NCBI GenBank assembly: GCA_029817715.1
Contig: JARUPY010000087.1
Location: forward strand, 3,968,001 to 4,032,000
DNA: 64,000 nucleotides
From: Melastoma dodecandrum
Lineage: Eukaryota; Streptophyta; Magnoliopsida; Myrtales; Melastomataceae
Direction of reading: 5' to 3'
Part shown: positions 1 through 14,573 of the stretch, in pieces
Numbering within the stretch: the stretch's first letter is position 1
Layout: the number at the start of each line of letters is the position of its first letter
Notes under the pieces: generated by a model
What the model saw: the letters and a program-made list of their open reading frames with translations, nothing else
The model's database searches: none
Told to the model about the DNA's origin: nothing
Position numbers and translations under genes: made by a program

Positions 1-3000
1 AGAGATTGGTCCGGACAAACAAGCGAGGGAGAGAAGGAAAAGTGTTGGTTGCTTGCTATATTTTTGGGATTGTGGGCAGTGTCATATAAATAGGAAAAAA
101 GGAAAAGGACCGAAAAGGGTGGAGAGGTGATGGCTTAAGGAATCAATACTAGCAACTGCCACCTTTGAGTGTTTTCCGAAGAAGTTAAACTCGTGGGAGT
201 TGTCGAAAGCTACTAGCCTTGTTACTTACTATACACAGGTATCACACGAGATACATTATTATTATTCGGTACATAATTTAATGACTATTTTGTTTGCTCT
301 TTGTTTAAATTACGGCAAGATGATAATATATTTGGTTAGGATAGTTTTACAATAATGAAAGCAAAAGGCTGAACGTTGTTCAAGCGTTTGTAAAACATCA
401 CTAAAAGTGTTTTGTTCCCTCTTGTGTTCGTCGAGTACTCTTGATTGACAATGACTGTAAGTGTTTCCAGAGTAAAAATTGTTGCTCGTTGTTTGCTTTT
501 TCTTGTTTATTTTGCACATTCCGTTGAATGTCCGGTGACCGGCGTTAAAGTGTATAGAAACACCAAGCGTTAGTACAAGGACAAGAAATACTTATTAAGA
601 GTAATAATACTTATGCCAAGTTATGAATTGTTGTAAAATTTTAAATACTTTCGAAAGTCGTTTTAGGAAAAGAATTCCAATACTTTTAGTCATTTTTTTT
701 AAATGCCCCTTTTACATTTAAGCCATTTTAGAAAATACGTCAATCAATTACGACATTTTATTAAAAATTACATACTTTATTTTATAATGCCCTAAGTTTA
801 ATAAAAAGAAAACGTCCTTACGTATTTTCTTAAAAGAAAAACGTGCCTGGCATGACAGTTTAGGGTCTAAGATTCCATTTGAAAGGTTTGGGTGCGACCT
901 CGTGGAGGAATATTCTCGGTGGTACTTTGGCGGCACAAGCAATTCGTGGTGGAGCAATCCCTTTCATTTTCCCAGTTCATTGCATGCCCCATGCAACTAG
1001 TTAGACATTTTGCCAAAGTAGTCGGACCAAACGACCCCCTCCTATTTAGAGCTTGTATCCTCGCCGTAGTTAGTTGTCCAAAGGAATAAGAGTTTCTGTC
1101 CATCACTACTTGCGGTTTTTAGGTGATCTTTGTTGGTGGAACGCGCACTACCCGATCTGGACAACAACTGGAGCCAAGTCACTAGGATTGAGGCACGATA
1201 ATTGCTATTCTCTCAGCCGTCAAGATGTTGGCCAGATGATAATAAGACATAATATTGGACGACTGAATTTTCTACCTAGAATTAAGCATATTCACGAATT
1301 TGGGTACGTGTGGGATATTTTCTTCCCTAGACTTTTATGTATTAATGCCTTAACTATGGTTCTTTGATTCCTGAGCCGTCGATCCTTGCACGCCTTTCCC
1401 TTTCTAGTAACAGAGAAAGGACAGCATGCCACTCCTAATTGGAGTAGCAGTGATGTTGTTTCTGGTAAGAATCCATTACGGAATTCCAAAATGGCCTATA
1501 TGCGCCACCCACTTCACTTTTTCCAACCTAGGAAACATCAACCATTGGAACTTCAATAGGAAACGAGAAGCCCCTCATCGAACAAGTGTGTTACCCCAGG
1601 AGCAAAATGTCGTTTCAGAAGGACTCTGATTTCGACATTCGTCGGACCAAAAAAGATCCCCCCTGCCAAAGCTCTTTCATGATCATTCGATGGGAAATGA
1701 CGATGAGAGAACGAACAACAGTCGAGGCGCGTGTTTCTGACAGAGATGCTCCCAAGCATACTTTGATTCTTCCTGAATGGTCTGGGATCACGAATAGTTG
1801 ATGGATTCCGTGTGAACCTTTTTCAACTTTGGTAGTGGACCTTTTAGGCATGAAGAATGGCGCCCCTCTCTTCAGACCCCATTTGAGAGTATCTCCCCCG
1901 GTGGTTCCATCCCCAACAAAAAAAACCTACAAAAAGAAAAGACTAGATAATCGTGAGTATTTTTAGATCCTCCCTAATGAACTTCCAAGCATGTGTCTGC
2001 CCAATAAACGAAGTAACGCGAGCCCTAAGATATCGCTTAAAGGAACTACTAATCGAATTTTCGACCTGATTAAGTCATATTGTAGTCATATAGGATTAAA
2101 GTTTAGGCTACTTTCATGGAGTTATTGCCTGTTGGAAAAGATTAAACTTCCATGGAATCTATCTGCCAGAGGGGGGAATTAAAAGGGAGCAGTAGATGGT
2201 GGTGTGCAATGTTTTGTTCCTAAAGCCATGGAAGAAAAAGGCTCACAGTTGCTTCCCCACCCGTATCTACCTTTTCTTGTTTGTAGCTTCAGAGTCAAAT
2301 CGGCCCCTCTTTCCATCGCCACCGATAAATTCCCGCAGCTGTTGTCCAGTCCAAGGACTAGGCAGCACCCCATGCGTCGTCCCGTAACCCCCGGGGAGTG
2401 CATCGGTCCGATACGTTACTGCCCACGTGAGAGGAAAGAAAATTGTCTCTGTGTTGCACTACCTGTGAAATATCTTATAATGAATGAACGATCGATTCAA
2501 ATGGTTCGATATCTTATTCACTCAAGTTAGGTTTTATGTCCGGTTACTGGTAAAAAAAAAAAAAAAAGACGGTGCGACGTAGATACAATTAAGTCAAGGT
2601 GAAGGAGACATTGAGATATGTCTTTTGTAGACAGAAATCTCGCACAAATACATCTCCTGAATACGAGATACTTGGGTTGGTATCGACTATTTCCACGGCC
2701 CAAATCGAAGGCCCAAGGTGGCCCAATTTAAGCATCGGGTTATCCCTCCATAAGAATATCACGTTCTTCATTTTTATTTTATGTGTATTTTTTTTTTTTG
2801 TATAGGTCGGACTTAATACATCCCTTGGGCTCACCGCAAGACTCTGCAATCCACGACCACTGAGCAAGTCAAGCCCATCAACGATTACTGATATTCGAAT
2901 TCGGATTTCAATGTGAATTCTCAGTACTCTCACCGTTTAAAAAGTCATTTAAGTGTCTTTGTGGAGCCAACATATCTCGTCTTCGTCCGTTCATTGAGGG

Positions 3001-3750
3001 GTTTAACTCGAGAAGACAAAGCAAGGAGATACAAAAAGCACTCAAGACGATGTTCATAGCGACTATCTATTTTTCTTTTTTCTTCAACCAGAACAATTTC
3101 GCATGCTTTTCGACCCAGGGACACACTATCAGCAGTCCCGTTAGCACGCCCGACAAGCAAGCCACCTTTGCGAATCTCGGTCATGGCTTCTAGATTTCAC
3201 CTCACACTCTCGATTTTGCTTTTAAATCCTTCTATCAAAAGTTTCAACTCTCTCATTCGCTCGCTTTGCTTTATCAAACAAAGATCGGAGCAATGGCCTT
3301 TTAATTGACAAGTCTGTTGCTCGTCCAGGATTTGAGGGTCTTTCAAGTGCAAGCCCCTCGTTTTTTTGAACTTCAACATTTTGAAGATTAGCGGAAGCAT
3401 CGTCCGACTCGACAGAATTCGTAAGAACGCTAGCTAATTGATGTTTCGACAATCTTAAGGCCTCGGCGCGTTATTAGGCTCTCATTGTAGTTGTCAAAAA
3501 TATATCCCACCATAAAAATACGCTGAAAATACTTTGGTCAAGCGAACGTCAGATCCATGATTAGTAAATGATCGCAACTCAAATTTGTCAAAAAAACTTA
3601 AAAAAACACAAATTAATTTATCGAACTGAGTCCAAAATTTATTAATCAACCATCATGTCAGGTCACCCCAACGGATACATTTACAACTAGAAGTAGAAGC
3701 CTCTTACATCCAACCAAAACTCATATTAATAAACGAGACAAGACAAAAGT
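1..3750. other. Intergenic, no gene recognised
   Basis: No open frame here resembles a known protein, and none has a plausible exon chain. The short ORFs overlap on opposite strands and look random. The interval from about 850 to 2460 appears more GC-balanced and poorer in A/T runs than its flanks, a texture that plant mitochondrial spacer DNA can have, but I recognise no mitochondrial gene in it. Poly-A and poly-T runs occur near 2550 and 2790. Confidence 0.5.
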
Positions 3751-3790
3751 CACCCCAAAGAGGAGTAAGACACCCCAAAGAGGAGTAAGA
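3751..3790. repeat. Tandem duplication, 2 x 20 bp
   Basis: The 20-bp unit beginning CACCCCAAAG occurs twice without interruption (3751-3770 and 3771-3790). It lies about 115 bp upstream of the RPN11 start codon, so within its probable promoter or 5' UTR. It looks like a replication-slippage duplication, and no regulatory role can be read from it. Confidence 0.9.
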
Positions 3791-3906
3791 CACGCCCGAT
3801 CCAGTGGGTGCGCCCCTACATTAGTCTCGTAGGTCACCATCGTCCCCCCCCTCCCTGCCGCGTCGAAGGAGGTCAATCCCGGTGGAAAGTTTTCCGTTTT
3901 CGTGAG

Positions 3907-6941
<3,035 letters not shown>

Positions 6942-7525
6942 GTCCCTTCCCCAAAATGAAGAAAACGTCTACCTCATGCTAATGTGATGGATCTTTCACA
7001 TAAACTTGGGATTCTAGTTGCACCTATCAAAAGCAATCTCATGAACCGGGCCTGCTCATTCAATACCCATGTTCTTGGCATTCGTGTGGTCTGAGGATCT
7101 CCTGTCCTGTTCAACGCGTGTATTGTTTGAAAAGTCTCAATAGGGGGAGATCGCAAGGGACATCTGCTCCTAAAAATTGTATTGTCTCGACTTCACGAAT
7201 TCATTATTCAACTCCCCCGATTGCAGTCCTCTTTTCCTGTTTTTGATATTCGACTGCCTTCTCAGACAGTAATTTGATGCTTGTCCCCTTCCATTTTCTT
7301 GTTTAGCGCCATGTGACAAATATGTGAACAAGGTTGGTAAGATGGCAATGTCTTAGAGAAAGCAAAAGGCAATCAAAAAGTGCAAGATCGAGCAAGATCT
7401 CAATCGCTTTCTAGTTGCATCATCCAATTCAATATAAAATTGAAAGGAGGGGAAATTATTATGGTCAGAGAAGGCATGTTCATCATCATCATATTCATCA
7501 GCAGTAATCTCACTCGAATTTGCTT
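6942..7525. other. Convergent intergenic region (two 3' UTRs)
   Basis: This spacer of about 584 bp separates the stop codons of two convergent genes and presumably holds both 3' untranslated regions. No ORF or repeat of note is present apart from a short TCA-rich run near 7479-7500. Confidence 0.6.
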
Positions 7526-8521
7526 TTAGGTTTCGTTGATGAACCTGGACAGCCTCTTGAACAAGTCCTTTGCCTTGTCGGACTTGTGATCCATGATATG
7601 GAACACGTGCCCGGCGCCTTCCGTCTCGAACATCTCCCCCTTACCTTTCCACCCGCTCTTTTCCGTCAGCATCTCGTAGTACAGCCTCCCGCGGTCCCTC
7701 AGTATGTCCTCCGCTGCCACCATAACGATTATTCTCCTCACCGGCATCTCCCCCATCCCCTCAGGGCACTTCCCCTCAGGGAAAGGGTTGATAAGTGGGT
7801 CATCGTTGCCCTTGCCAGAGGGACACACGAACCGCCACCACCCGTCCACCATTCGTCTCCCAAAGTCGTTCTCCTTCTCCTTCCCGATTGGCTCCTTCCC
7901 CCAGAAGTAAGGGTGGATCATGATCATACCTGGGAAGGAGATCCCGGGGAGTGACCGGGACACCCGGAGGGCGAGGTGGTGGGCCATGTTGGCGCCGCCG
8001 CTGTCACCTGCCAGGAATACACGCCCAAAGTCCGCGTGCCGCTCGAGCCAGGGCTCGCGGTTAGGGGTCTCCGGCTCTGACTGTCTCAGGATCCAGAGAA
8101 GTAGAGTCCAGGAGTCGTCAAAGGCGGCAGGGAGAGGGTGCTCAGGGCAACGCCGGTAGTTTAACGACACGAGAATGGACTCGGAGCACGAGACAATGGC
8201 ATTGAGGGAGTTGTGGTACTTGGGATCAGCGGTGGAGCTAATGATGAAGGCTCCGCCGTGGAAGTAAAGGATCAGGGGGAGCTTGGGAGGCAGGGTGGCA
8301 GAGAGGGCAGAGGAAGGGATATACATGCGAATGGAGAGTTCGATCTTGGACGAGGGGACGGAGATAGGGACGTCCTTGGAGAGGACTGAGGTGGCAGGGT
8401 CAAGGCCAGGAGGGGCAACCTCGGTGCCGGCGAGGCGGAGGAAGGTTCCGTCCGCGTAGACGCGGATGTAAGGGACGATCTCCTGGGAGACTTCCTTGTT
8501 GGGAGGCACCATTGAACCCAT
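7526..8521 (-). CDS. Plant carboxylesterase, CXE / GID1-like alpha/beta hydrolase
   Basis: This is a serine hydrolase of the plant CXE family (alpha/beta-hydrolase fold 3), which cleaves short acyl esters; the physiological substrate cannot be inferred. It is one exon of 331 residues, typical for the family. Visible motifs are the oxyanion-hole His-Gly-Gly at 88-90, the nucleophile elbow GDSGG with Ser174, Asp272 in the AEDILRD segment and His305 in GHVFH. The retained catalytic His argues against a GID1 gibberellin receptor, where that position is replaced. An in-frame ATG ten codons upstream (8551) exists, but the start at 8521 (MGSMVPP) fits the family N-terminus better. There is no signal peptide, so a cytosolic enzyme is expected. 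Coding GC is high compared with the flanks, as is common for intronless CXE genes. Confidence 0.92.
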   Translation of the reverse strand: MGSMVPPNKEVSQEIVPYIRVYADGTFLRLAGTEVAPPGLDPATSVLSKDVPISVPSSKIELSIRMYIPSSALSATLPPKLPLILYFHGGAFIISSTADPKYHNSLNAIVSCSESILVSLNYRRCPEHPLPAAFDDSWTLLLWILRQSEPETPNREPWLERHADFGRVFLAGDSGGANMAHHLALRVSRSLPGISFPGMIMIHPYFWGKEPIGKEKENDFGRRMVDGWWRFVCPSGKGNDDPLINPFPEGKCPEGMGEMPVRRIIVMVAAEDILRDRGRLYYEMLTEKSGWKGKGEMFETEGAGHVFHIMDHKSDKAKDLFKRLSRFINET

Positions 8522-8551
8522 CTCTCTCTCTCTACCAATCTGATTGAACAC

Positions 8552-11500
8552 GATACATGCATAGTCAGAAGTGGGGAGGTATTTATATAAATCTTCACAT
8601 CAATGTCCAAAACATAAACAAAATTCGGGCCTTGTCTTTGTAAGCATGACGCCAGGTCTTACGTAAGCCTTGTTCCTATGCATTACACTTACGCAAGTCT
8701 ATATCTCAAGTATATAACTGATAGGATTATAAGTTTGGATGAATGTCCGTAATTATGCCACGAATGGAAGTTTTTCGTGGCCCTCCTCCTCCTCTGGACT
8801 CGAACGCTTACTTTGTTCTTTACAGACAATAATGATCATGCTTTTATTGTATGGACCGACCCGGAGATTCTGGGATTTTTTATGTGAAGGCAAGGGAAGA
8901 CACGTATTTTGGCAATAAAATTGGTAGGTGAACATGATTCCCTTTCACGTTTAACTTGGGTTAAGCCACGCATTCTAAATAATACCACAGCTTTCAAGCA
9001 TGTGTTCATAATAAAGGGTGTTTGGGGGTGGGGGCGGTTGGTAGTTAGCCGTTAGTTGTATTAAATATGGTTTTCGTTTATTTCTAGGGGTGTGATTAAA
9101 CTGACGAGAGATTCGAAGCAAAGCAATCTTGACTATTTTTAAGACCTTCTCGGCCGACCACATCGTACAGGAGGTCGGGGACTTGTCTCACCAACCCCCG
9201 CAATAACACCACTTTGGTCCCTCCCAATTAGTTTTTAGAGGCTTAGCCCAGGAGTGTAACCATGCACTGCACGGCATTCACATATCGTTTCAATTGTCCT
9301 TCGTTCTAAAGGAACTAACTACCTTGGGCCTTATAGTTGATGGGCTTGGTCCGACCCGCGGGCGTAAGTGTTTACACAAAGGAATTTTTTGCTCAATCGA
9401 TAAGAAATCAAGCCAGTTAGAGAATGTTTCCAAGTGAGTCTAGTTCGTTTGTCCACAATTCGAGAAGCACCTTCGGTAAGTCGAGCATAACGACTGAGTA
9501 CAAGAAGCACCTCCGACAAACAACTCGAGTTCGAGAAACACCTCCGGCAAGTCGCTCGAGTTCGAAAAGCGCTTCCGACAAGTCGAGTTTGATCATAATG
9601 ACTCGATAACTACTTCCAATACTCGACAACTCAAAATCGAGGAGCATCTCCCTCGAGCTTATACCTAAATCGAGGAGCATCTCCAACAGGCTAAGATTCA
9701 AATCGAGGAGCATCCCCAGCAGGGTATGAGCAGTCAACCGTGTTTCATGACAATTTTTAAGCATTTATCCACAACCTTAGATAGTTTTTTTTTGTCATCT
9801 GAAGGTTTTCCTCATGAAGCCTTGGCAGTTATGGCTACTTTAGTATGGATAAAATGGACAATTAATGCTCTCACAAAGGCACTTTTTTTGTCTTTAGTAT
9901 TTTTTTCATCTCTACTTAATGAAAGTAGTGCTCTTTATTTACTATTGGATTTATTTTATTTTATTTGACTTTCAATCAAATCACATTTCACTGTACATTT
10001 TCCTACACTCCTTTGAGCGCTCTAGCGTTTAGTGTTTTCATGTGCAAATAATAAGTCGAGCAGCGTCAACTGACACTCTATACTAGTCAGAAACTCTTAC
10101 TCAATCACAAAGAATAGTAAAATTGAAATTGGACTTTGGTTTCGACTCCTCCGAACCGGAAACAATCGTTTCCGAGGCATGATGAAGTGATCACAAGGGA
10201 CTGTTTTAGTGGCCACTTTTCGAATCACTACCTTTATTTTTTCGCTGGGTTATAACTATACTGCTTCCTATAAAAACTCCGGTAACATTAGAATGAAAGG
10301 ACGACGACTTATTATTATTTTTCAAAAAATAAAGATTCTATCTTTATCGAAGTAGGTTACTACCTTCTTTGTCATCTTTTTTCATTTAATAGATTTTGAG
10401 TGCAGTTTAGAGCGTACTAACTTGTTGGTGGGATGATTGTATTGTTCAAGTTATACCTTTCTCTTGAATTATTTTACGATGGTTTGTCTGTATATGCGAA
10501 AATTTTCGAGTCTATCCCTGACTTCTTTGATCATAATAGTGTATTTGTATTCGTCGGTCGTAGAGTCATATGCTGCGGTGGTAAATATGTATCCACTAAA
10601 AGTCTAGTAATTTCCTTTTTGGTATCGAGTCATATACTCAAAACTACCCACTCATTTACACTATTTAAAGAGACCATTCCACCCCATACATTTTTCCATT
10701 TGAAAAACACACCCACTCGAGAGTCGTCTTGAGTAAAAATAACCTCAACAATTCCACCCTGCACACCTTTCCAAAATCAGAGAAACACCTTGGTGCCCGT
10801 ATTACTCGCTCTCAAAAATCTCCGCCATACCCAACCACCAACTTAACACGTATCTGAGTACAACACAAGTTAGTATTTTTGTTTGTTGTTTCTGTAAGAA
10901 TTTCAGAGTAATTGAATTTTACACTTGCAAACATAACGATTTACCTATACATATGATTTACAATAAAGCAAGTACTTACTAAAAGAACGACAAACGGGAA
11001 TATGTCTGAAAACTGGGGACAAGTTTGGCACAAAGATGATGAAATGAATAATCAGTGTTTTGTGGTCTTCGGAATTCATGGACCGGCTTCGCTTAACTAT
11101 TTCCACAAATCCATAGTCATTCGCGATTTTTTATACGTTCATCTTGACACGAACTTTCGGAATATTTCTTCTAACACAAGTAGCCATATCACATTTTTAT
11201 CGACTACCGATATATCGATCTGACAATTAAGCATAAAGATGTTGGCCCATTTTGGGCTTGGGCCCAGTTAAGCCAAGTCTGGCGGTAATCCAGGGATCAG
11301 GTCCTCCTGTGAGATCACCTCCCCCTTGGTTCCTCCGGCAACCATGACCATCGGTTTTCCAACTCTCTGAACGAACCCTGCCACCATAGGAGGTCCGGGT
11401 GCTGAAATAGTCCATCCGGGTCAAAGTTCAAGTCTATATTACATCTTCTCTTCTTCATTCCGATCAGCTCACAAACGCCTCGCTGATTGTTTTGCCTGAA

Positions 11501-11787
11501 AATGAAAATTCACCCCCTTTACTCCAGCGAATCGATGTACCTAATCGGTTCGTTCAGCAATGAACTTTCATAACCGAGCATAGTAAGCACATCTTGACAC
11601 GCACCAACTAACAGGAATAGACATAATATACCATGAAAGAGACACCTGCATTTGCGTACTAAGTCGCCCTGATACCAGATGACAGACTACACCATTCAGA
11701 TGATGCCTGGATTTAGGGGCCACTTTGATTAAACTAGGTGGTGCCAGCTAATGCTAAGGAAGTACCCATACCTATTCCTCCCGGATA
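8552..11787. other. Intergenic, no gene recognised
   Basis: The 3.2 kb between the carboxylesterase 5' end and the TPR-like gene 3' end contains only short, unrelated ORFs. The first few hundred bases are the carboxylesterase promoter side. A degenerate minisatellite-like block sits at about 9455-9724. I see no retrotransposon domains or RNA genes. Confidence 0.55.
9455..9724. repeat. Degenerate minisatellite-like block (TCGAG-rich)
   Basis: Two repeat families lie side by side. From about 9455 to 9590 a unit built on 'cgagttcgagaaacacctcc' recurs with variation. From about 9627 to 9724 a unit built on 'aaatcgaggagcatctcc' occurs three times with changes in its tail. Both share TCGAG and CATCTCC/CACCTCC cores, so they may be one family. 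Copies are divergent, and ORFs across this stretch are produced by the periodicity and are not genes. Confidence 0.7.
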
Positions 11788-12177
11788 CTATTTGGTGGAT
11801 TTTTGGAGCTGCTGAGAAGTGAGCGAAATAAGGGACTGAAGCTTTGCCACGGCAGAAGTCTTGTCAGGTGGACATTTAGAGAGTGAAGTGTTTAGTGAAT
11901 GGAGAGCCTCGTCGAGCTTCCCAGCAGCTAAGGCAGCGCAACCTGCCTTGTAAGCTTCATCTGCCGTCCTGATGTCATAGCGAGAGCTCAAAATCGCATC
12001 AGAGTCCCTACTCTTTGTACCCATATATGCAGAGGACTTGAGAATATTGCTGGCACGAGAATACTCGAGATCTGCAATGGCAGAGTCGATCTCGGCCATA
12101 AGTTCGTCCGGAGTGGTTGAGAATTCCTTGGAATCATCCAATACACTCCAGTAAATGCCTGGTCTCCGAGAACTCAT
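11788..12177 (-). CDS. Small conserved TPR-like protein, function unknown
   Basis: A single-exon ORF of 129 residues. The N-terminus (MSSRRPGIYWSVLDDSKEF) is followed by two amphipathic helical stretches. The C-terminal half (about residues 73-125) has the spacing of one TPR-like helical hairpin: ADEAYKAGCAALAAGKLDEA, then a Leu-rich helix. It has a convincing ATG, even codon use and no signal peptide or membrane segment. I recognise it only as a small plant TPR-like protein and can give no pathway. A leader exon further upstream (for example with a CAG|GT at about 13702) is possible but not demonstrated. The product could also be part of a larger family protein, so the functional call is weak although the ORF itself is likely real. 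Confidence 0.65.
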   Translation of the reverse strand: MSSRRPGIYWSVLDDSKEFSTTPDELMAEIDSAIADLEYSRASNILKSSAYMGTKSRDSDAILSSRYDIRTADEAYKAGCAALAAGKLDEALHSLNTSLSKCPPDKTSAVAKLQSLISLTSQQLQKSTK

Positions 12178-12664
12178 GGTTCATTTGCCAATCACGGGCT
12201 TTATCTCAGTGATCCAAGCTTGATACTGTTAAAGCTCTCCTGATCTCTGTCTTCTTCATGCAGGATTGCCCAAGACTATCAAAACTGGAAGATAAACCAT
12301 GATCAATTCAGAACCATCTTAACCATCAATCAATTAAGAATAACCACATCAAACAAAATTTTCTAGACACTTAACAACCATCAAACAATGATAATTACTC
12401 ATCCCAGTTTCACCATCAAACAAACTATTAAGGAGCAAGAACCACGAGGAAATGACGCCAACAAATCATTGCACATCTGTATATATATCTCACATCTATT
12501 TCTTACAAGTGTAGAACCCATTTCCTCCCAGATCTTGTGAATCAATGCAATATTGATCACTGGAGCAGCAAAGATAGGGAAACTGCAAGATCCCTCCTAA
12601 AGTATCAACCATCATCTTCCAAATTGGACATCTTCTGCTACAAATAATTCCTCCCTTGAAGCCC

Positions 12665-12892
12665 TCAACTAATTATCATATCAATGGCGTGATTCAGCAT
12701 TGCTTAAAACTTTCCAAGTTTTTTGAATGCTAGAAATATACAGCCTAAACTTTGGTCGGCATCTCCAGCTTCAGAAACTAGCAATTTGTCAGGATGATAA
12801 CCAAGGATATTGTATATGGCACAAATCTCTTCATAAGTAGCTGTTCTTTTAACAGAAAAAACATCATAGAATAAAAAGTCCTTTATATGCAA
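12665..12892 (-). pseudogene. J-domain relic, DPH4/JJJ3-like
   Basis: The minus-strand frame from 12892 reads YDVFSVKRTATYEEI, then GYHPDKL, the helix II-HPD-helix III layout of the short J-domain of DPH4 (DnaJ-like protein of diphthamide synthesis). Just after residue 55 the frame shifts by one base: the downstream family signature K-V-L-S-N-A-E-S-R appears in the neighbouring frame near 12700-12670 and soon meets stops. The HPD triad is intact, but the Zn-binding C-terminal domain is not visible. It is therefore a broken fragment. Another open stretch of about 40 codons just upstream (12895-13020, minus) is unrecognised and may be another relic. Confidence 0.7.
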
Positions 12893-14029
12893 TGCTCGCC
12901 AGGGACCATAGCTGCAAAGCCGTAGGCTAACAGTTCATGTCCCACAAGTGCATAATGAGATTTCAAATGAAGCTTTGATCTCATAAAACAATCAGATGGG
13001 ATATTAACACCTCTCGGATCCGTACTACACTGCAAACTGACATAGAAACGTAGAAGCATCCAAATATTGACTATGCCCTGCCAGCATCTTCACCTTTCAA
13101 ACCATAAAACTAGTCTGAATGAGAAATCATTACACTCCATTTAAGTTTAACCGATCAACTTTCATGAAAGCACAAAACTCAAAGAGCACCTCCGATGTAT
13201 AAATGGTTGATTAGATTGAACACAACTGACAGAATTACTAACAAATCAAGGTTTTGAAATTTGGTTTTCCTGGTGTTATAAGATTAGAGCATGAGAGGCA
13301 AATTTCACCAACAACAAAGAAAACTCCCTAGAAATCAGATCATTCATCTCATCCAGGTCCACTGCTAATCAGTACGTGATGGCACTGCCCCCACCCCACA
13401 CCTTCCAACGGGCTTCACCAATCATAACAAGCAAAGGATTCGTCAAGCATTCCAACAGTGACATTCAACCAATTCCGTGCTCCACCTGGTTTTGCCAATC
13501 ATTCACACTACTGGTTGCAAAATGATTGAACCCACAAACCAGACTTCAATTTTCCAGAATAAATCAAACCGAACAAAAAAAATTGCCAAAAGGATCACAA
13601 TCAGAATACCCAGAAATTCAACCACAAAGCCACCAAAACAGGATTCACGATCCATTCACGCATATGATGAATCCAAGCATCATAAAGGCGACGAGAACAA
13701 CCTGATGTGGAGGATTAATAGTAATGATCGAAAATGCAAAAAACTTCCAACAAGTACCGCAACCCACCACGATTATTACTATTAATCCTCCAAATATCAC
13801 AACCATCTCCGGCTGAGAAAACGAAACAGACTTCAACAACAGCGACACACCTCCCCCGCCTAACAATGATCACAATCATTCAAAGCGGACGTATTCATCC
13901 ACCGGCTACTCAAGATGAGACAAAGAAAGGGAAGGAAGAAAAGGGGTCGGCGCCGTTAGAAGAGTTCGATTAATACCTTTGGGAAAGGTGAGATCTTTGC
14001 CTCTCATCCAGAATGATTGATCGGATAGG
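12893..14029. other. Intergenic, between J-domain relic and gypsy element
   Basis: About 1.1 kb without a recognised gene. It contains an unrecognised open stretch at about 12895-13020 (minus) and a perfect 18-bp inverted repeat near 13.7 kb. It may also hold the distal promoter or a leader exon of the TPR-like gene. Confidence 0.45.
13708..13792. repeat. Perfect 18-bp inverted repeat (hairpin)
   Basis: Left arm 13708-13725 (tggaggattaatagtaat) is the exact reverse complement of right arm 13775-13792, with a 49-base loop. If transcribed it could form a stable stem. No transposon TIR or terminator function is apparent. Confidence 0.85.
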
Positions 14030-14034
14030 GGTTG
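14030..14034. repeat. Target-site duplication GGTTG (left)
   Basis: The five bases GGTTG directly before the 5' LTR recur at 19380-19384 directly after the 3' LTR. This is the standard 5-bp duplication of LTR-retrotransposon insertion and fixes both ends of the element. Confidence 0.85.
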
Positions 14035-14530
14035 TGTTACGTGAAGTAACACTTCTGCACATGGAGAGGAGTAAGTTGTCCGGAGAAGGGGACACGTAAG
14101 AAAGGAAGCAAGCAGAGTCAATCGTAGACCAGATGAAGGTAATAGCAAAGGCCAGAGGTGAAGGGGCCGCAGTCGGCCCAATGGAAGCAAGCTCGAAGAT
14201 GGAAGGGGCTGCAATTAAAGGAAGCAAAAAGAAGAATAAGAGGAAGGTTAACAGAGGGAAAACAACCCTCACTGTCGGAAAACTAATTGACGCAGAGGAA
14301 GGAAGCGTGGTCATTATATACCGTCGAGTAGTGTAGTAAGAAAATATCATCCAACAGAATAGAGAGGAGAAGGTTGAGGGAGAGAGGAGTAGCCTTCTTC
14401 CACCGCCTGTGGTGGAGAAGGAGTGGTTCCGTAGGAGGAAAGGGTTGTGACTGTTAGCTGTGGTGTTTTTTCTTATATTTTCCTTTATAGTCAGGGTGAT
14501 ATCCATCTGTGCTTGGAAATTCCGGCATCA
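14035..14530 (+). repeat. 5' LTR of gypsy element
   Basis: 496 bp, starting TGTTAC and ending GGCATCA. Its last 310 bp or so match 19069-19379. It begins with a short palindrome (TGTTAC...GTAACA). Confidence 0.85.
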
Positions 14531-14532
14531 AT

Positions 14533-14544
14533 TTGTATCAGAGC
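14533..14544 (+). other. Primer-binding site remnant (tRNA-iMet type)
   Basis: TTGTATCAGAGC directly follows the 5' LTR and differs by one base from the initiator-Met PBS TGGTATCAGAGC, consistent with its position. Confidence 0.75.
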
Positions 14545-14573
14545 GCTACAGCTCGGTCTCTGCCCTGCTGGTG

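Noticed and set aside
867..1106. Overlapping ORFs of 65-97 codons at 0.9-1.9 kb on both strands
   Set aside because: No motif or codon-like pattern; opposite-strand overlap suggests chance.
7526..8521. Carboxylesterase as a GID1 gibberellin receptor
   Set aside because: The catalytic His (305) is kept and the Ser-His-Asp triad is complete, whereas GID1 has lost the His.
9417..9764. Minus-strand ORF of 115 codons with Leu-rich repeats (EMLLDL)
   Set aside because: The repeats come from the DNA minisatellite; composition and lack of homology argue against a gene.
13645..13866. Minus-strand 73-codon ORF with a hydrophobic run
   Set aside because: It spans the 18-bp inverted repeat, has no homology I recognise, and could at most be an upstream leader ORF.
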